DNA of 45,612 bases from Bacteroidota bacterium (GCA_963169345.1 CAUJCT010000055.1:1-45612); one strand, 5' to 3'; shown: positions 23,071 through 32,700, counted from the stretch's first letter. Numbers and translations are program-made. The notes: generated from the sequence alone by a model not told the origin.

Positions 23071-24537
23071 ATGAAAAATCTAGTCATCTTATCCGCCATT
23101 GCAGTTGCATTAGGCTCATGCGCGGGTTCTGCCTCCAAAACTGAAACAAAATCCGGCAATGCTTCCGGTTCTGATTCTTCTACAACTTATGTTGTACCTC
23201 CTTGTCAAAATGCTAAACTTAACACCGAAGCCATTGCCTTTTTAAATGAAGCTGGTTCGGTTTCCAAAACAGCTCGTGGTACCATGGTCATTGTTCCTGA
23301 AAATGCCTTTGTGTACGAAGATGGAACTCCTGTTAAAGGTGAAGTAAAAGTAGACATCAAGGAAATTTTTACACCAGCTGAAATCATTTTGTCTGGAATC
23401 CCAATGAATGTTGAACACAATGGTAAAATCGAACCATTTATTTCGGATGGTATGTTTGATATCAGAGCCAGTGCTCAAAATAAAGCCGTTAAAATAGCGG
23501 AAGGAAAGTCTATTACTGTTTGCAATGAAAGTAATAAAGAAAACACTGATTTCGATTATTGGTATTTTGATGAGAAGAGTGGTAAATGGGACAATTTGGG
23601 TAACAGAGGTCAAACTTCTACAATGAATGAAGTGCAACAAATGGCTGAAGAGACTAATCCTGTAAAGACAAAGGCATATGTTAGCTTTCAGGCTGTTCAA
23701 AATCCTTCAATAAAATCCATACAGGCTGCTCCTGGTACACAATCCATTCAAACAAATCGCACAGCAGGAACTTCCAAATCTTCACCAGGTTCTGGTAAGA
23801 AGGAAATGAGTATAAGCGGAGATGATTATGTGTTTTCTTTAAATGCAAATTACCAGAGTTATCCTGAACTTGCCAGCTATAAAAATGTTATTTGGAAAAC
23901 AGTTCAACCTCTGAGTTCTGATGAAGAAAAAGCTTTTGAATCTTCTGTTAAGCAAATCGGTTCAAATATTGAGTTAAAATGTATCGATGAAGATAAATTG
24001 ATTTATAACATGAACTATGGTGGTAATTCAATTAAAATAGAACCGATACTGACTGATGGTGGTAAGAAAGCTAAAGAGCAATTTGCCAAAATGGATAAGA
24101 ATTATAAAGCAGCTTTGGAAGAGCACAATAACGAAGTCAAAAGACAGATTAAAATAGCTCAGGTTGCTCAAAAAGTGTACAATGTTTTTAGCGTAATGAA
24201 GTTAGGTATTTACAATTGTGACAGATTTTACAGCAGTCCTAAAGCACCAGGTTTTTTCACTTTACTAAAAAATGGAATTGAACTGAAACAAAATATATAC
24301 GCTGTACTTGAAAAAAATGAAGGTGTAGTGGCCTTAAGTGCGCCTTATTTGCAAAATGGAAGGTATAGAATTCCCTCAACTGATGTGGCAGGTTTCATTC
24401 ATATAGATTCAGAAGGCCTTATTTATAAAAAAGTGCATTCTGATAACGGAAGGGAAAAGTACGATATGAAGCTTGAAAGTACTGGCAAGTTTGCAGATAG
24501 AGAAGGTGAATTGCAATCAGTTCTTAACTCTCTGTAA
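23071..24537 (+). CDS. Lipoprotein of unknown function
   Basis: A 488-residue lipoprotein. ATG 23071 is chosen over the longer frame from 23020 because it gives a clean signal, KNLVILSAIAVALGSC, with lipobox LGSC and cysteine 17. The mature start is Ser/Gly/Thr-rich. A conserved-looking segment (about 70-150) reads PENAFVYEDGTPVKGEV, then DIKEIFTPAEIILSGIPM and DGMFDIRAS; similar text occurs in uncharacterised Bacteroidota envelope proteins. A possible PEGA-like or carboxypeptidase-like sandwich is conceivable, but I do not recognise a named family. It is followed after 2 nt by the WG-repeat gene, so the two are co-transcribed and may work together at the cell envelope. Confidence 0.75.
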   Translation: MKNLVILSAIAVALGSCAGSASKTETKSGNASGSDSSTTYVVPPCQNAKLNTEAIAFLNEAGSVSKTARGTMVIVPENAFVYEDGTPVKGEVKVDIKEIFTPAEIILSGIPMNVEHNGKIEPFISDGMFDIRASAQNKAVKIAEGKSITVCNESNKENTDFDYWYFDEKSGKWDNLGNRGQTSTMNEVQQMAEETNPVKTKAYVSFQAVQNPSIKSIQAAPGTQSIQTNRTAGTSKSSPGSGKKEMSISGDDYVFSLNANYQSYPELASYKNVIWKTVQPLSSDEEKAFESSVKQIGSNIELKCIDEDKLIYNMNYGGNSIKIEPILTDGGKKAKEQFAKMDKNYKAALEEHNNEVKRQIKIAQVAQKVYNVFSVMKLGIYNCDRFYSSPKAPGFFTLLKNGIELKQNIYAVLEKNEGVVALSAPYLQNGRYRIPSTDVAGFIHIDSEGLIYKKVHSDNGREKYDMKLESTGKFADREGELQSVLNSL

Positions 24538-24539
24538 TT

Positions 24540-27500
24540 ATGAGGTACGCATTGGTCTTGCTGGTATTACTGACCATTGCCAAACCTCAGATTTCTCATG
24601 CACAGGATTATTTACCTCATAAAAAAGATGGGAAGTTTGGATTTGTCAACGGCTCGGGACAATGGGTAGTTAACCCGGTTTTTGATAGAGTAGGTCATTT
24701 TAAAAATAAAATTGCTTACGGAATCATACATGATTCTTTATTCCTTATTAACGCCAATAATTCCAAAAGATTTATTAGTGGTGTACGCAATATGGAAATT
24801 GTAGACAGTAACGCTTTTCTTCTTCAGAATAACGAAGGTAAATGGGCTATAACTGATTCCACTCTCAAAACTATCAGCGATTATAAATACTCAAAAATAA
24901 AGATGGTTAATGGGTATTTTCTGGTCTATCAGGGTGGATTGTTTGGTGTATTGGATAAGAATGGTAAAGAAATGTTGCCAGTCGAAAATTCTTATGGCAA
25001 GTTTATCATGAGCAATTTGTTTTTAGCTGTGGTCAACAAAGAAAAGAGGTTTTATTCTGTTCCCCGCGATTTTAAACTAATCATCAAAGATAAATTCGCT
25101 TTCTTTTTTGAACCCGACTCTCTTAACTTGTTCATTAAAAACCGAACCGGTTTAAGCATGTACAATTTAGACGGCGATCTAATCTACAATTGTAAAAAAT
25201 GTGATCCTGTGACATACCTCAATACCATGGTGCTGTTTAAACAGGATGAAGATCAAATTGTCGTAGATGCTATAGATGGAAAAGTAATATACCAAACCAA
25301 TGATACAGTCAACATAGTTGCCCAAACTCAAAAACCAGGTTTCTTCTTTCACTCAGGTGGGTCTAAAGTCATCGCAGGTCCGCACACCGGAATTCATTTC
25401 GACGATTCCTTAAAAGTAACGGCTTACACATATTTGGATACATCCAACATCATTTTTCTGCATAATACAAAATTCGGTATTTATAAATTTACCGGAGGCT
25501 TTGCCATTGAACCCACCTACGATTATGTTCGCGAATTATCTGAAAGACATGTCGTATGCGGTGATTTCAGTCAAATGGATATCTTCAGACGTTCAGATTT
25601 TTTAAAAATTAAATCTACACCGGCAGCCGCAGATGTGCAGGGGACAGATGACAATATATTGATTAGTTTCCATTCTAAATCGGCTGTTTTATACAATTTA
25701 GATTCCAACTTCAAAATACGCGATTCAGTTCGTTTTCGTGAACTGAAAATGCTAAGTATTGGCAGGCGTTCTGAAGAATCCGGTTCATCTTTAACACCCG
25801 GAAATGGGGCAATTGTTTCGAGTTCAAAATTTTATTTCAGGCATAATAATGCGATTGGATTACTTAATTGGAATAAGGATGCAGATACATTTTTCAAACC
25901 AATGTTCACCTCGGTTTTTCAAATCAATGATTCTATTGATATCGTCTCTTTGTATAGTCCTGAACGCAGAATTCTACCCCTTAAAGGCGGAGGTACTTTG
26001 TCTTCATTTGCAAAATACGGAATTGTCAATCATTTAAGCGGTAAGTTTGTGGTTCCGCCAAGTCTTAGCTATATTGACTACAGCATGTTGAACCTCGAAA
26101 ATTGCAGTGTAATTCGTGTGGTTTTACCTAATTCAAAATTTGCACTTATGGATATAAATAATTTTAGAATAGTAAAGTCTTCCATTTGCGAATATATCTG
26201 TCCTCCTCATAATGGATTCATGCGTATGCTCATTAAACCTGTGTTTGTAGTGATTCCCTTTAACCAATTTTATTGCGCTGAATATAGATTGAAACAATTG
26301 TATATTGCACCTGTATTTGCAAGTGGACTGACACTGGTTAAAACAAATTTAAATTCTTTTATTTACTGCAGGTCAAGTGCTGTCAATATAGTTGATATCA
26401 AAGGCTCAACTTATTTTTCAAAAGAATACAGTGAAAATTTTGCATTTTTAGATGAAGGAAAGTATGGCAGGTTTATAGGCTATAATCACAGAGATAGTAT
26501 GGGTGTGGTGAGTACCGGCGGTTCTGTTGTTCCTTTCATATATGATAAAGTGACACGTTTAAGTACGAAGGATAGCTTATTCATACTTACGAAAAACAAT
26601 ACCCGATATGGCTATGTCAATCAATATGGGGACGAATTAACCATCCCGGTTTTTACCCGCTCTCTTAAATTTGGAGATGGTTATGCCTGGAGCAGTATTA
26701 AGGATTCAAATTTTCTTGTCGACTCAAGTGGATATATTGAATTTAAATTTAAGGGAGTTCTTAAAACGAAAGAATACAGCAATGGTTATGGTGCAGTGAG
26801 AAAAACTAAAGGCTGGGTCTTGATTGACGAAAAAGGACAGGCTATTTCTGAACAGTATTTTAGAGATGTCAGGCCCTTTGTAAATAATGTAGCAGCAGTC
26901 AGAACCAAGAAAGGATGGGGTATCATGAATTCAGATGGTCAATTTGTTTTGGAACCTCAGTATACTGAATTTGAAGCTCAAAATGCGCAATGTATTGTCT
27001 TTAGGAATGAACGAAAATGTTTCTTTTATTCGCTGGAAGGTACTCTGTATTCAACTAAAAAAATACCCGGAAAATTATTTGCACTTGGTGACGATATGTT
27101 CCAGGAAAAGGATGATAATCAAAGTTGTCTATTTTATTCGAATGGCTCAAGTTTTAAAAATGGCAAGAAATACCGGGGTGAGTTTCTGAATCAGAATGAT
27201 ACTTTGATTTTAGTGAAGGAAACCAGAATAAAAATTATGGATGAAGAAGGAAAATCAAAAACAAAAATTAAACACTACAACGGCATTAGAGCTGTTAAGT
27301 TAGGCAAGATGAAAGAGGCAGTTATGCCTAGATACAGTGTCTATTTCAAAATAGAAATAACGCCTTCCATGCACTTTTTGTTCCCCGAAATTTTTAACGA
27401 CTCAATTCAAAACTTCACAGTTAGAAAACCCAATAATATGAATGTTAGGCTGGTCAATAAAAATCTGCCGGATTGTTACAGATTAAATGCTTTTATGTTT

Positions 27501-27884
27501 AAAGCTCAGTCAAACTTCTATCTGGCAGACAGTTCAGGGAATCTCATTGTTTCAAACAGCTTTCTGAGTATGGATTACTTTGGCGAAAATTACTTTAAAG
27601 TTTCAATGAGAGATCAAAATGGGTATCTTGTTTATGGTATCATCGATAATTTTGGTGTTTGGGTATTGCCGCCTAAATACGATTATCTGGATAAATTCAG
27701 TAATGGTGTAGGAATTTATGGGATGAAAAAGGATTATTTCATTAGCAATATTTTCGGTCAAAAGATCACACATCGAGAATTGATGCAACTGGAAGTGGTA
27801 GGTAATTACCTGCATCTGGTGTCTGAAGATGGTGCAGCCTGGTGGAACATCAATGGCAAATGGGTAACCGATTTTGCAAAATAA
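24540..27884 (+). CDS. Large secreted WG-repeat (KWG) protein
   Basis: A 1114-residue protein with a signal peptide (about 1-21, YALVLLVLLTIAKPQISHA). It is built largely of WG repeats, each with a G-[FWY]-G/V-hydrophobic strand, then G, then P-x-[FY]-D/T: GKFGFVNGSGQWVVNPVFD near the start, FGIYKFTGGFAIEPTYDYV (about 310), TRYGYVNQYGDELTIPVF (about 685), GWVLIDEKGQAISEQYF (about 757) and GWGIMNSDGQFVLEPQYTEF (about 790), with a last one near 1040. Such repeats form beta-rich, probably propeller-like, interaction surfaces. Many repeats are decayed in the middle. Gene partner is the lipoprotein 2 nt upstream. Function unknown. Confidence 0.83.
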   Translation: MRYALVLLVLLTIAKPQISHAQDYLPHKKDGKFGFVNGSGQWVVNPVFDRVGHFKNKIAYGIIHDSLFLINANNSKRFISGVRNMEIVDSNAFLLQNNEGKWAITDSTLKTISDYKYSKIKMVNGYFLVYQGGLFGVLDKNGKEMLPVENSYGKFIMSNLFLAVVNKEKRFYSVPRDFKLIIKDKFAFFFEPDSLNLFIKNRTGLSMYNLDGDLIYNCKKCDPVTYLNTMVLFKQDEDQIVVDAIDGKVIYQTNDTVNIVAQTQKPGFFFHSGGSKVIAGPHTGIHFDDSLKVTAYTYLDTSNIIFLHNTKFGIYKFTGGFAIEPTYDYVRELSERHVVCGDFSQMDIFRRSDFLKIKSTPAAADVQGTDDNILISFHSKSAVLYNLDSNFKIRDSVRFRELKMLSIGRRSEESGSSLTPGNGAIVSSSKFYFRHNNAIGLLNWNKDADTFFKPMFTSVFQINDSIDIVSLYSPERRILPLKGGGTLSSFAKYGIVNHLSGKFVVPPSLSYIDYSMLNLENCSVIRVVLPNSKFALMDINNFRIVKSSICEYICPPHNGFMRMLIKPVFVVIPFNQFYCAEYRLKQLYIAPVFASGLTLVKTNLNSFIYCRSSAVNIVDIKGSTYFSKEYSENFAFLDEGKYGRFIGYNHRDSMGVVSTGGSVVPFIYDKVTRLSTKDSLFILTKNNTRYGYVNQYGDELTIPVFTRSLKFGDGYAWSSIKDSNFLVDSSGYIEFKFKGVLKTKEYSNGYGAVRKTKGWVLIDEKGQAISEQYFRDVRPFVNNVAAVRTKKGWGIMNSDGQFVLEPQYTEFEAQNAQCIVFRNERKCFFYSLEGTLYSTKKIPGKLFALGDDMFQEKDDNQSCLFYSNGSSFKNGKKYRGEFLNQNDTLILVKETRIKIMDEEGKSKTKIKHYNGIRAVKLGKMKEAVMPRYSVYFKIEITPSMHFLFPEIFNDSIQNFTVRKPNNMNVRLVNKNLPDCYRLNAFMFKAQSNFYLADSSGNLIVSNSFLSMDYFGENYFKVSMRDQNGYLVYGIIDNFGVWVLPPKYDYLDKFSNGVGIYGMKKDYFISNIFGQKITHRELMQLEVVGNYLHLVSEDGAAWWNINGKWVTDFAK

Positions 27885-27950
27885 TGAACCAACATTTCAG
27901 CTGCGTCTAACTTTGTGACGAATCTCACATAAGTATTGGTAATAGAATGT

Positions 27951-27958
27951 TAACTTTG
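27951..27958 (+). promoter_or_regulatory. Cytochrome c peroxidase promoter, -7 element TAACTTTG
   Basis: TAACTTTG ends 4 nt before the GTG start at 27963. An identical TAACTTTG lies 43 bp upstream (27908-27915), so two start points are possible. Confidence 0.55.
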
Positions 27959-27962
27959 CCCC

Positions 27963-28928
27963 GTGAAAAATTTGGCTAAGTTATTACTATTGGCGCTGCT
28001 TGTGACAGGATTGGGCTTGCTGCTTAATTCGACTGACAAATCAGCTAAGTTAGTGCCAGTAAAAGACAAAGTTGAGTTGGGGAAACTTTTATTCTTTGAT
28101 AAACAATTGTCACTGGATTCAAGTATTTCCTGCGCATCTTGCCATATTCCTGAATTTGCTTTTTCTGACACTACAGCTTTAAGCAAAGGGGTGGGCGGAA
28201 AGCTCGGACTTAGAAATGCGCCTTCTGTAATGAATGTTAAATTCAGAGACAGATTCTTTTATGATGGAAGGGCTAAGAATATTGAAGACCAGGTGCATTT
28301 TCCGGTTGAAGACCCATTGGAAATGAATCTGGCATTTGATGAAGCTGTTAAACGCATTGCATCTGATCCTATCTATATGGAGGCATTCAAACGCTTATAT
28401 GGTGAAGCTCCTAATCGCGTTAATGTTGCGAATGCCATTGCTGAATTCGAACGAAGTCTCGAATCTTCCAATACACCTTACGACGATTTCATGAATGAAA
28501 AACCAAGTACTTTCTCTGAGTCAGCCAAAAGAGGTATGGATGTTTTTCTGAGTGATAAAGCCAAATGTTTCGACTGTCATTTCAGTCCCGATTTTACAGG
28601 AGATGAGTTCAAAAATATCGGACTTTACAACGGACTCGACTGGAATGATCCGGGTCGGTTTAAGATAACAGGTGATAGCGCTGATTTGGGTAAATTTAAA
28701 GTGCCTGGTTTAAGAAACGTAGGTGTAACCGGACCATATATGCACAATGGCCGTTTTAAAACCTTAATGGAAGTTATCGATTATTACGACACTCCTGATA
28801 AGTTTGTACCAAATGCCATCAATAGAGATTCCACTCTGTCCAAACCGCTTAACCTGACGACTCAGGAAAAAACAGATTTGCTGAATTTTCTTTTGTCACT
28901 TACAGATAAAAGTTTGAAGCAGAGATAG
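27963..28928 (+). CDS. Di-haem cytochrome c peroxidase family protein
   Basis: A 321-residue exported protein of the CcpA/MauG superfamily, which uses two c-type haems to reduce hydrogen peroxide or oxidise a partner. The N-terminus is a signal or anchor (about 4-21). Haem-binding motifs are CASCH (57-61) and CFDCH (202-206); GRAKNIEDQV and PGLRNVGVTGPYMHNGRF are family signatures, the latter holding the distal methionine region. The start is GTG at 27963, placed 4 nt after a TAACTTTG box; no ATG gives the signal sequence. It is transcribed separately from the WG-repeat gene, which ends 78 bp upstream without a visible terminator. Confidence 0.93.
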   Translation: MKNLAKLLLLALLVTGLGLLLNSTDKSAKLVPVKDKVELGKLLFFDKQLSLDSSISCASCHIPEFAFSDTTALSKGVGGKLGLRNAPSVMNVKFRDRFFYDGRAKNIEDQVHFPVEDPLEMNLAFDEAVKRIASDPIYMEAFKRLYGEAPNRVNVANAIAEFERSLESSNTPYDDFMNEKPSTFSESAKRGMDVFLSDKAKCFDCHFSPDFTGDEFKNIGLYNGLDWNDPGRFKITGDSADLGKFKVPGLRNVGVTGPYMHNGRFKTLMEVIDYYDTPDKFVPNAINRDSTLSKPLNLTTQEKTDLLNFLLSLTDKSLKQR

Positions 28929-28982
28929 TATCTGCAATTTTCTGTCAAATGAGCTTAGTGTGCTTCTTCCCCTAATCCTCCA

Positions 28983-28990
28983 TATATTTG
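28983..28990 (+). promoter_or_regulatory. NIF3-like gene promoter, -7 element TATATTTG
   Basis: TATATTTG matches TAnnTTTG and ends 7 nt before ATG 28998. Confidence 0.58.
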
Positions 28991-28997
28991 CCCTTGG

Positions 28998-30095
28998 ATG
29001 TTAGTTAAAGATATAGTTCAGATTTTCGAACAAATTGCTCCGGGTCAGTATCAGGAATCTTATGACAATTCAGGACTAATAACTGGTTCTCCTGAAATGG
29101 AAGTTAAAGCCATCATGCTGAGTCTGGATACAACTGAAGCGGTTATTGATCAGGCCATTCAACAGGGATGCAATATGATTGTTGCCCATCATCCCATTGT
29201 GTTTAAAGGTCTCAAGCGATTTAATGGTAACAATTATGTTGAAAGGGCTGTAATCAAAGCTATCAAACATGATATAGCTATATTGGCAGTCCATACCAAT
29301 CTCGACAATGTCCTGCAGGATGGAGTTAACCAAAAAATTGCTTCAAAATTAGGATTGGCCAATACCAGAATACTGGCGCCTAAATCGGGGATTTTGAGTA
29401 AACTATTTGTTTATGTACCCGCAGCTCACCTCGAACCTGTCAGAGAAGCACTTTTCAATGCAGGAGCTGGTCAGATTGGTCAATATTCTGAATGCAGTTT
29501 TGCTTCAGAAGGTCAGGGTACCTTTAAGCCGGGGACGACTGCTCAGCCTTATTCTGGAGAAAGAGGCATACGTGAAAGGGCAGATGAAATTAAGCTGGAG
29601 GTTCTGTTGCCGGCATATTTGAGTTCAAAAGTAATTGCGGCCATGCGTGATGCTCACCCTTACGAGGAAGTCGCTTACGAATTGGTGTCTTTGAATAATG
29701 AGCACCAGGAGATTGGTTCAGGAGTAATTGGAGAATTGCCGGAAGCGATGACAAAAAAAGCCTTCCTTGAATATTTGAAGAAAAACTTGAATCTTGAAAT
29801 AATTAGACATACAATTGGCGGTTCAAGTATAAAAAAAGTAGCTGTATGTGGAGGTTCGGGGTCCTTTTTGATTTCTAATGCAATGCGCTCAGGGGCAGAT
29901 GCTTACGTGACTGCCGATGTAAAATATCACGAATTTTTTGATGCTGAGGAGCGCTTGTTATTGTGCGATGTCGGGCATTACGAATCCGAAATTTCTACAT
30001 TGGAGATATTTTCTGATAAAATAAAGGAAAAATTCCCTAATTTTGCGGTCATTTTTTGCAGTATATCAACGAACCCTATCCAATATTTTAAATAA
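28998..30095 (+). CDS. NIF3-like dinuclear metal-centre protein (YqfO type)
   Basis: A 365-residue protein of the NIF3/YbgI family, which forms hexameric toroids with a two-metal site. The N-terminal half holds SYDNSGLITGSPEMEV, the metal ligands in AHHPIVFKG and AVHTNLDNV, and the C-terminal half has VAVCGGSGSFLI and DVKYHEFFDAEERLLLCDVGHYESE. A central insert (about 130-235, with VREALFNAGAGQIGQYSECSF and HPYEEVAYELV) is the PII-like CutA-type domain found in the longer YqfO members. Cellular role is unsettled; metal chaperone and hydrolase roles have been proposed. The zinc-ribbon gene starts 2 nt after the stop, a pairing seen in many bacteria. Confidence 0.94.
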   Translation: MLVKDIVQIFEQIAPGQYQESYDNSGLITGSPEMEVKAIMLSLDTTEAVIDQAIQQGCNMIVAHHPIVFKGLKRFNGNNYVERAVIKAIKHDIAILAVHTNLDNVLQDGVNQKIASKLGLANTRILAPKSGILSKLFVYVPAAHLEPVREALFNAGAGQIGQYSECSFASEGQGTFKPGTTAQPYSGERGIRERADEIKLEVLLPAYLSSKVIAAMRDAHPYEEVAYELVSLNNEHQEIGSGVIGELPEAMTKKAFLEYLKKNLNLEIIRHTIGGSSIKKVAVCGGSGSFLISNAMRSGADAYVTADVKYHEFFDAEERLLLCDVGHYESEISTLEIFSDKIKEKFPNFAVIFCSISTNPIQYFK

Positions 30096-30097
30096 AC

Positions 30098-30898
30098 ATG
30101 GTGGATTTATCAATAGAAAAAAAGCTGAAAGCCATCTGGGAACTACAGCAGATCGATTCCAAAATTGATCAACTGAACCTTTTAAAAGGCGAATTGCCTA
30201 TGGAGGTTGCCGACCTTGAAGACGAGATTGTCGGTTTACAAACCAGACAGGAAAACATCAAAGCCGAAATTAAAGCTTACGAAGCTGATATTGTTGGTCA
30301 CAAAACCAATATCAAGCAGGCCGAAGAACTTCAGAAGAAATACAAGAAGCAACTGGATACGGTTAAAAACAACCGCGAATTCGAAGCCCTTAACAAAGAA
30401 CTTGAAATTTCAGGTCTTGAAGTACTGGCTGCCCAAAAACGTATTAAAGAAACTCAGTTTCACATGGAAGCTAAGCAAAACGCCTTAGCCCAGTTAGATG
30501 AAACCATCGAAGGCAGAAGAAAGGACCTTGAGTTCAAACAAAAAGAACTTAAGACCATTGTTAGTGACACTGAGGATGAGGAAAAAGAGCTGATGGCTAC
30601 AAGAGATGCTATCAACAAAGATGTTGATGAACGTCTTGCCAAAGCTTACAACAGAATCAGAAAAAATGTAAAGAATGGTATTGCTGTTGCTCCAATCATG
30701 CGTGGCAGCTGCGGTGGATGTTTTGCTAAAATACCACCTCAAAGACAAAGTGATATCAAACAACACTTCAAAATTATTGACTGCGAACATTGCGGAAGAA
30801 TTTTGGTAGATAATGCAGTAACTGGAATACTGGCTGAAAAACCGGTTGAAGAAGAAAAACCAAAACGCCGTGTAAGGTCTTTGAAAGCTGCAAAGTAA
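30098..30898 (+). CDS. C4-type zinc-ribbon, coiled-coil protein
   Basis: A 266-residue cytoplasmic protein. Residues about 5-185 form a long antiparallel coiled coil (KLKAIWELQQIDSKIDQLNL at the start; KKQLDTVKNNREFEALNKEL near the turn). The C-terminal ribbon has CGGC (about 205) and CEHC (about 230), four cysteines in the zf-RING_7 arrangement. A lysine/arginine-rich tail follows. Members of this family have been linked to nucleic-acid binding but no enzyme activity is known. It follows the NIF3-like gene by 2 nt and is followed by a hairpin with a T-run. Confidence 0.92.
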   Translation: MVDLSIEKKLKAIWELQQIDSKIDQLNLLKGELPMEVADLEDEIVGLQTRQENIKAEIKAYEADIVGHKTNIKQAEELQKKYKKQLDTVKNNREFEALNKELEISGLEVLAAQKRIKETQFHMEAKQNALAQLDETIEGRRKDLEFKQKELKTIVSDTEDEEKELMATRDAINKDVDERLAKAYNRIRKNVKNGIAVAPIMRGSCGGCFAKIPPQRQSDIKQHFKIIDCEHCGRILVDNAVTGILAEKPVEEEKPKRRVRSLKAAK

Positions 30899-30907
30899 TC
30901 TTAGCCT

Positions 30908-32434
30908 ATGCGTAGGATAACCATCTTGAAAGAGAACATCGTAAAACATGTTCTCTTTTTTATTGTCTCGCTTCTCAGTTCGGGCTCTGTTTTCGGGGCT
31001 GTGCACTTCACCATGAACGACAATTGCCTTAAAGCTCAGGCTTTGCTTTATGAGTTAAAACTGGATGAAGTGGAAAAGCTCATGACGACTGAGTCGGATA
31101 AAGATAAAGACAATCTTGCGGTTACTTGGGTGCACGAATCAGCCATCTTCTTAAAAATATTCATCACCGAAGACCCTGCAATTTACACTGCCTGCTCTAA
31201 GTCCTGGGCTACTTTGTTGAAATCAGCCGAAAATGCTGTTTTTAATAATGCCTGGAAGGGATTTGTTCTGAGTGATATGTATATTCACAGAGGACTTATC
31301 CATTTGAAACTTGGAGAAAATTTTTCAGCCGGTACGGATATCAAATCGGCTTTTAAATTTCTGAAGGAGAACAAAAAGAAGTTTCCGGCTTTCTTGCCCG
31401 ATAATAAAAATATGGGCTTCCTCTCTTGCTTGTTCAGCTCAGTTCCTGCCAAATACCAATGGCTTGCAAAATTGATTGGCTTTGAAGGTGAAATGAGTGA
31501 AGGCTTGTCGGAAATGGAAGCTTACCTTAAAAGTGATTTAAACTCTAAAGAACATAAATGGTTGAAATTAGATGCTGCTTTTATGTACTCTATGGTACAG
31601 CATCATCTCAATAAAAGTCCTGATATAGCCTGGAAAACAATAGATCCATATACCCGCGATTACAAATCCATTGTTTTAGAGAATTATATGAGAGCAACTC
31701 TAGCCAATTACTCGGGAAGAAATGAAGAGATGTACCATGTGCTAATGGCAAAACCTCCTTATGCCGGAACGACGCCTTTTTATTATCTCGATTACTTGTT
31801 GGGGATGTCCAAATTAAGAAGATTGGATAAGGATGCTGAATCTCATTTTAAAGTCTTTACAGTACTTTATAAAGGTAAAAATTACATTAAATCGGCCTAT
31901 AAATTTTTGTCCTGGGCTTATCAGTTGAAAGGGGATAACAAAACAGCCCTGACTTATTATGCCATGTGTTGCAAAAGTGGAGCTGCCTTAATTGAAGAAG
32001 ACAAGGCAGCTGAGAAAGAAGCTCTGGAAGCTTTGCCATGGCCTGTCGATTTATTAAAAGCGCGATTGCAATACGATGGTCATTATCTGGATAAAGCCAT
32101 GGATATTTTAAATGGTGTTCGTGAAAGTACTTTAACACATAAAAAGTTTAAACTGGAATTGCATTACCGTAAAGCTAAAATTTACCACGATAAAGAAAAT
32201 CTAAATTCAGCCTTGACTCAATATCTCAAAGTCATTGAAGATGGTAAGAAAGAAACCTATTATTATGCGGCTTATTCGGCTTTGCAGGTTGGACTAATTT
32301 ATGAGAAGCAGGATAAGAAAGAGTTGGCTCGCAAATATTTCAACATGGCTAAAAATGATTTTTCGTGTAACAAGGAATACGTCAGCAGTATCGAACAAAA
32401 AGCCAAGGCCGGTTTGAAACGACTGAGTAAGTAG
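30908..32434 (+). CDS. Exported TPR-like helical repeat protein
   Basis: A 508-residue protein with a signal-like N-terminus (about 14-31, VLFFIVSLLSSGSVFGA). The body is helical, with TPR-like pairs: about 100-140, 300-350 (GMSKLRRLDKDAESHFKVFTVLY) and 395-500 (AKIYHDKENLNSALTQYLKV, then QVGLIYEKQDKKELARKYFN). These repeats suggest protein binding in the periplasm. No catalytic domain is seen. ATG 30908 is used because it supplies the signal peptide, but a terminator-like hairpin lies in codons 8-18. If that hairpin terminates the upstream operon, the gene needs another promoter, and ATG 31012 would give a version without a signal. Confidence 0.75.
   Translation: MRRITILKENIVKHVLFFIVSLLSSGSVFGAVHFTMNDNCLKAQALLYELKLDEVEKLMTTESDKDKDNLAVTWVHESAIFLKIFITEDPAIYTACSKSWATLLKSAENAVFNNAWKGFVLSDMYIHRGLIHLKLGENFSAGTDIKSAFKFLKENKKKFPAFLPDNKNMGFLSCLFSSVPAKYQWLAKLIGFEGEMSEGLSEMEAYLKSDLNSKEHKWLKLDAAFMYSMVQHHLNKSPDIAWKTIDPYTRDYKSIVLENYMRATLANYSGRNEEMYHVLMAKPPYAGTTPFYYLDYLLGMSKLRRLDKDAESHFKVFTVLYKGKNYIKSAYKFLSWAYQLKGDNKTALTYYAMCCKSGAALIEEDKAAEKEALEALPWPVDLLKARLQYDGHYLDKAMDILNGVRESTLTHKKFKLELHYRKAKIYHDKENLNSALTQYLKVIEDGKKETYYYAAYSALQVGLIYEKQDKKELARKYFNMAKNDFSCNKEYVSSIEQKAKAGLKRLSK
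30929..30961 (+). terminator. Terminator or attenuator hairpin in the TPR gene's signal-peptide region
   Basis: AAAGAGAACAT (30929-30939) and ATGTTCTCTTT (30948-30958) are perfect inverted copies with an 8-nt loop, and six T residues end at 30961. It is 31 nt past the zinc-ribbon stop codon and inside the first codons of the next gene. The stem is A/T-rich, so strength is uncertain. Confidence 0.6.
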
Positions 32435-32487
32435 CCATCTATTGAATTTCATTGCATCTATCTGCAAGAATTTAGCTTTTCATTTTT

Positions 32488-32594
32488 AACGCAGAACGAG
32501 GAAGGAACTCGCGGATCACACAGAATTTTTTTGCCTTTGACACGGCAGGGGTTTGCTTGCGCAAACGGGAAGGCACAGAAGGAACGCACAGAAT
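32488..32594 (+). repeat. Single ~110-bp hairpin unit
   Basis: It shows AACGCAGAACGAGGAAG, then TTTGACACGGCAGGGG and the perfect hairpin GTTTGC-TTGC-GCAAAC at 32551-32566, as in the tandem units at 3710 and 45068. Confidence 0.78.
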
Positions 32595-32700
32595 ATTTGT
32601 GCTATGAAATCGTCATCCCGTCCTGTCCTGTATGAAACGGGACTTTGATTAAGGAAAGCTAAAAGATTAATAATAAGCTCTATGATTTAACATTTGAGAA

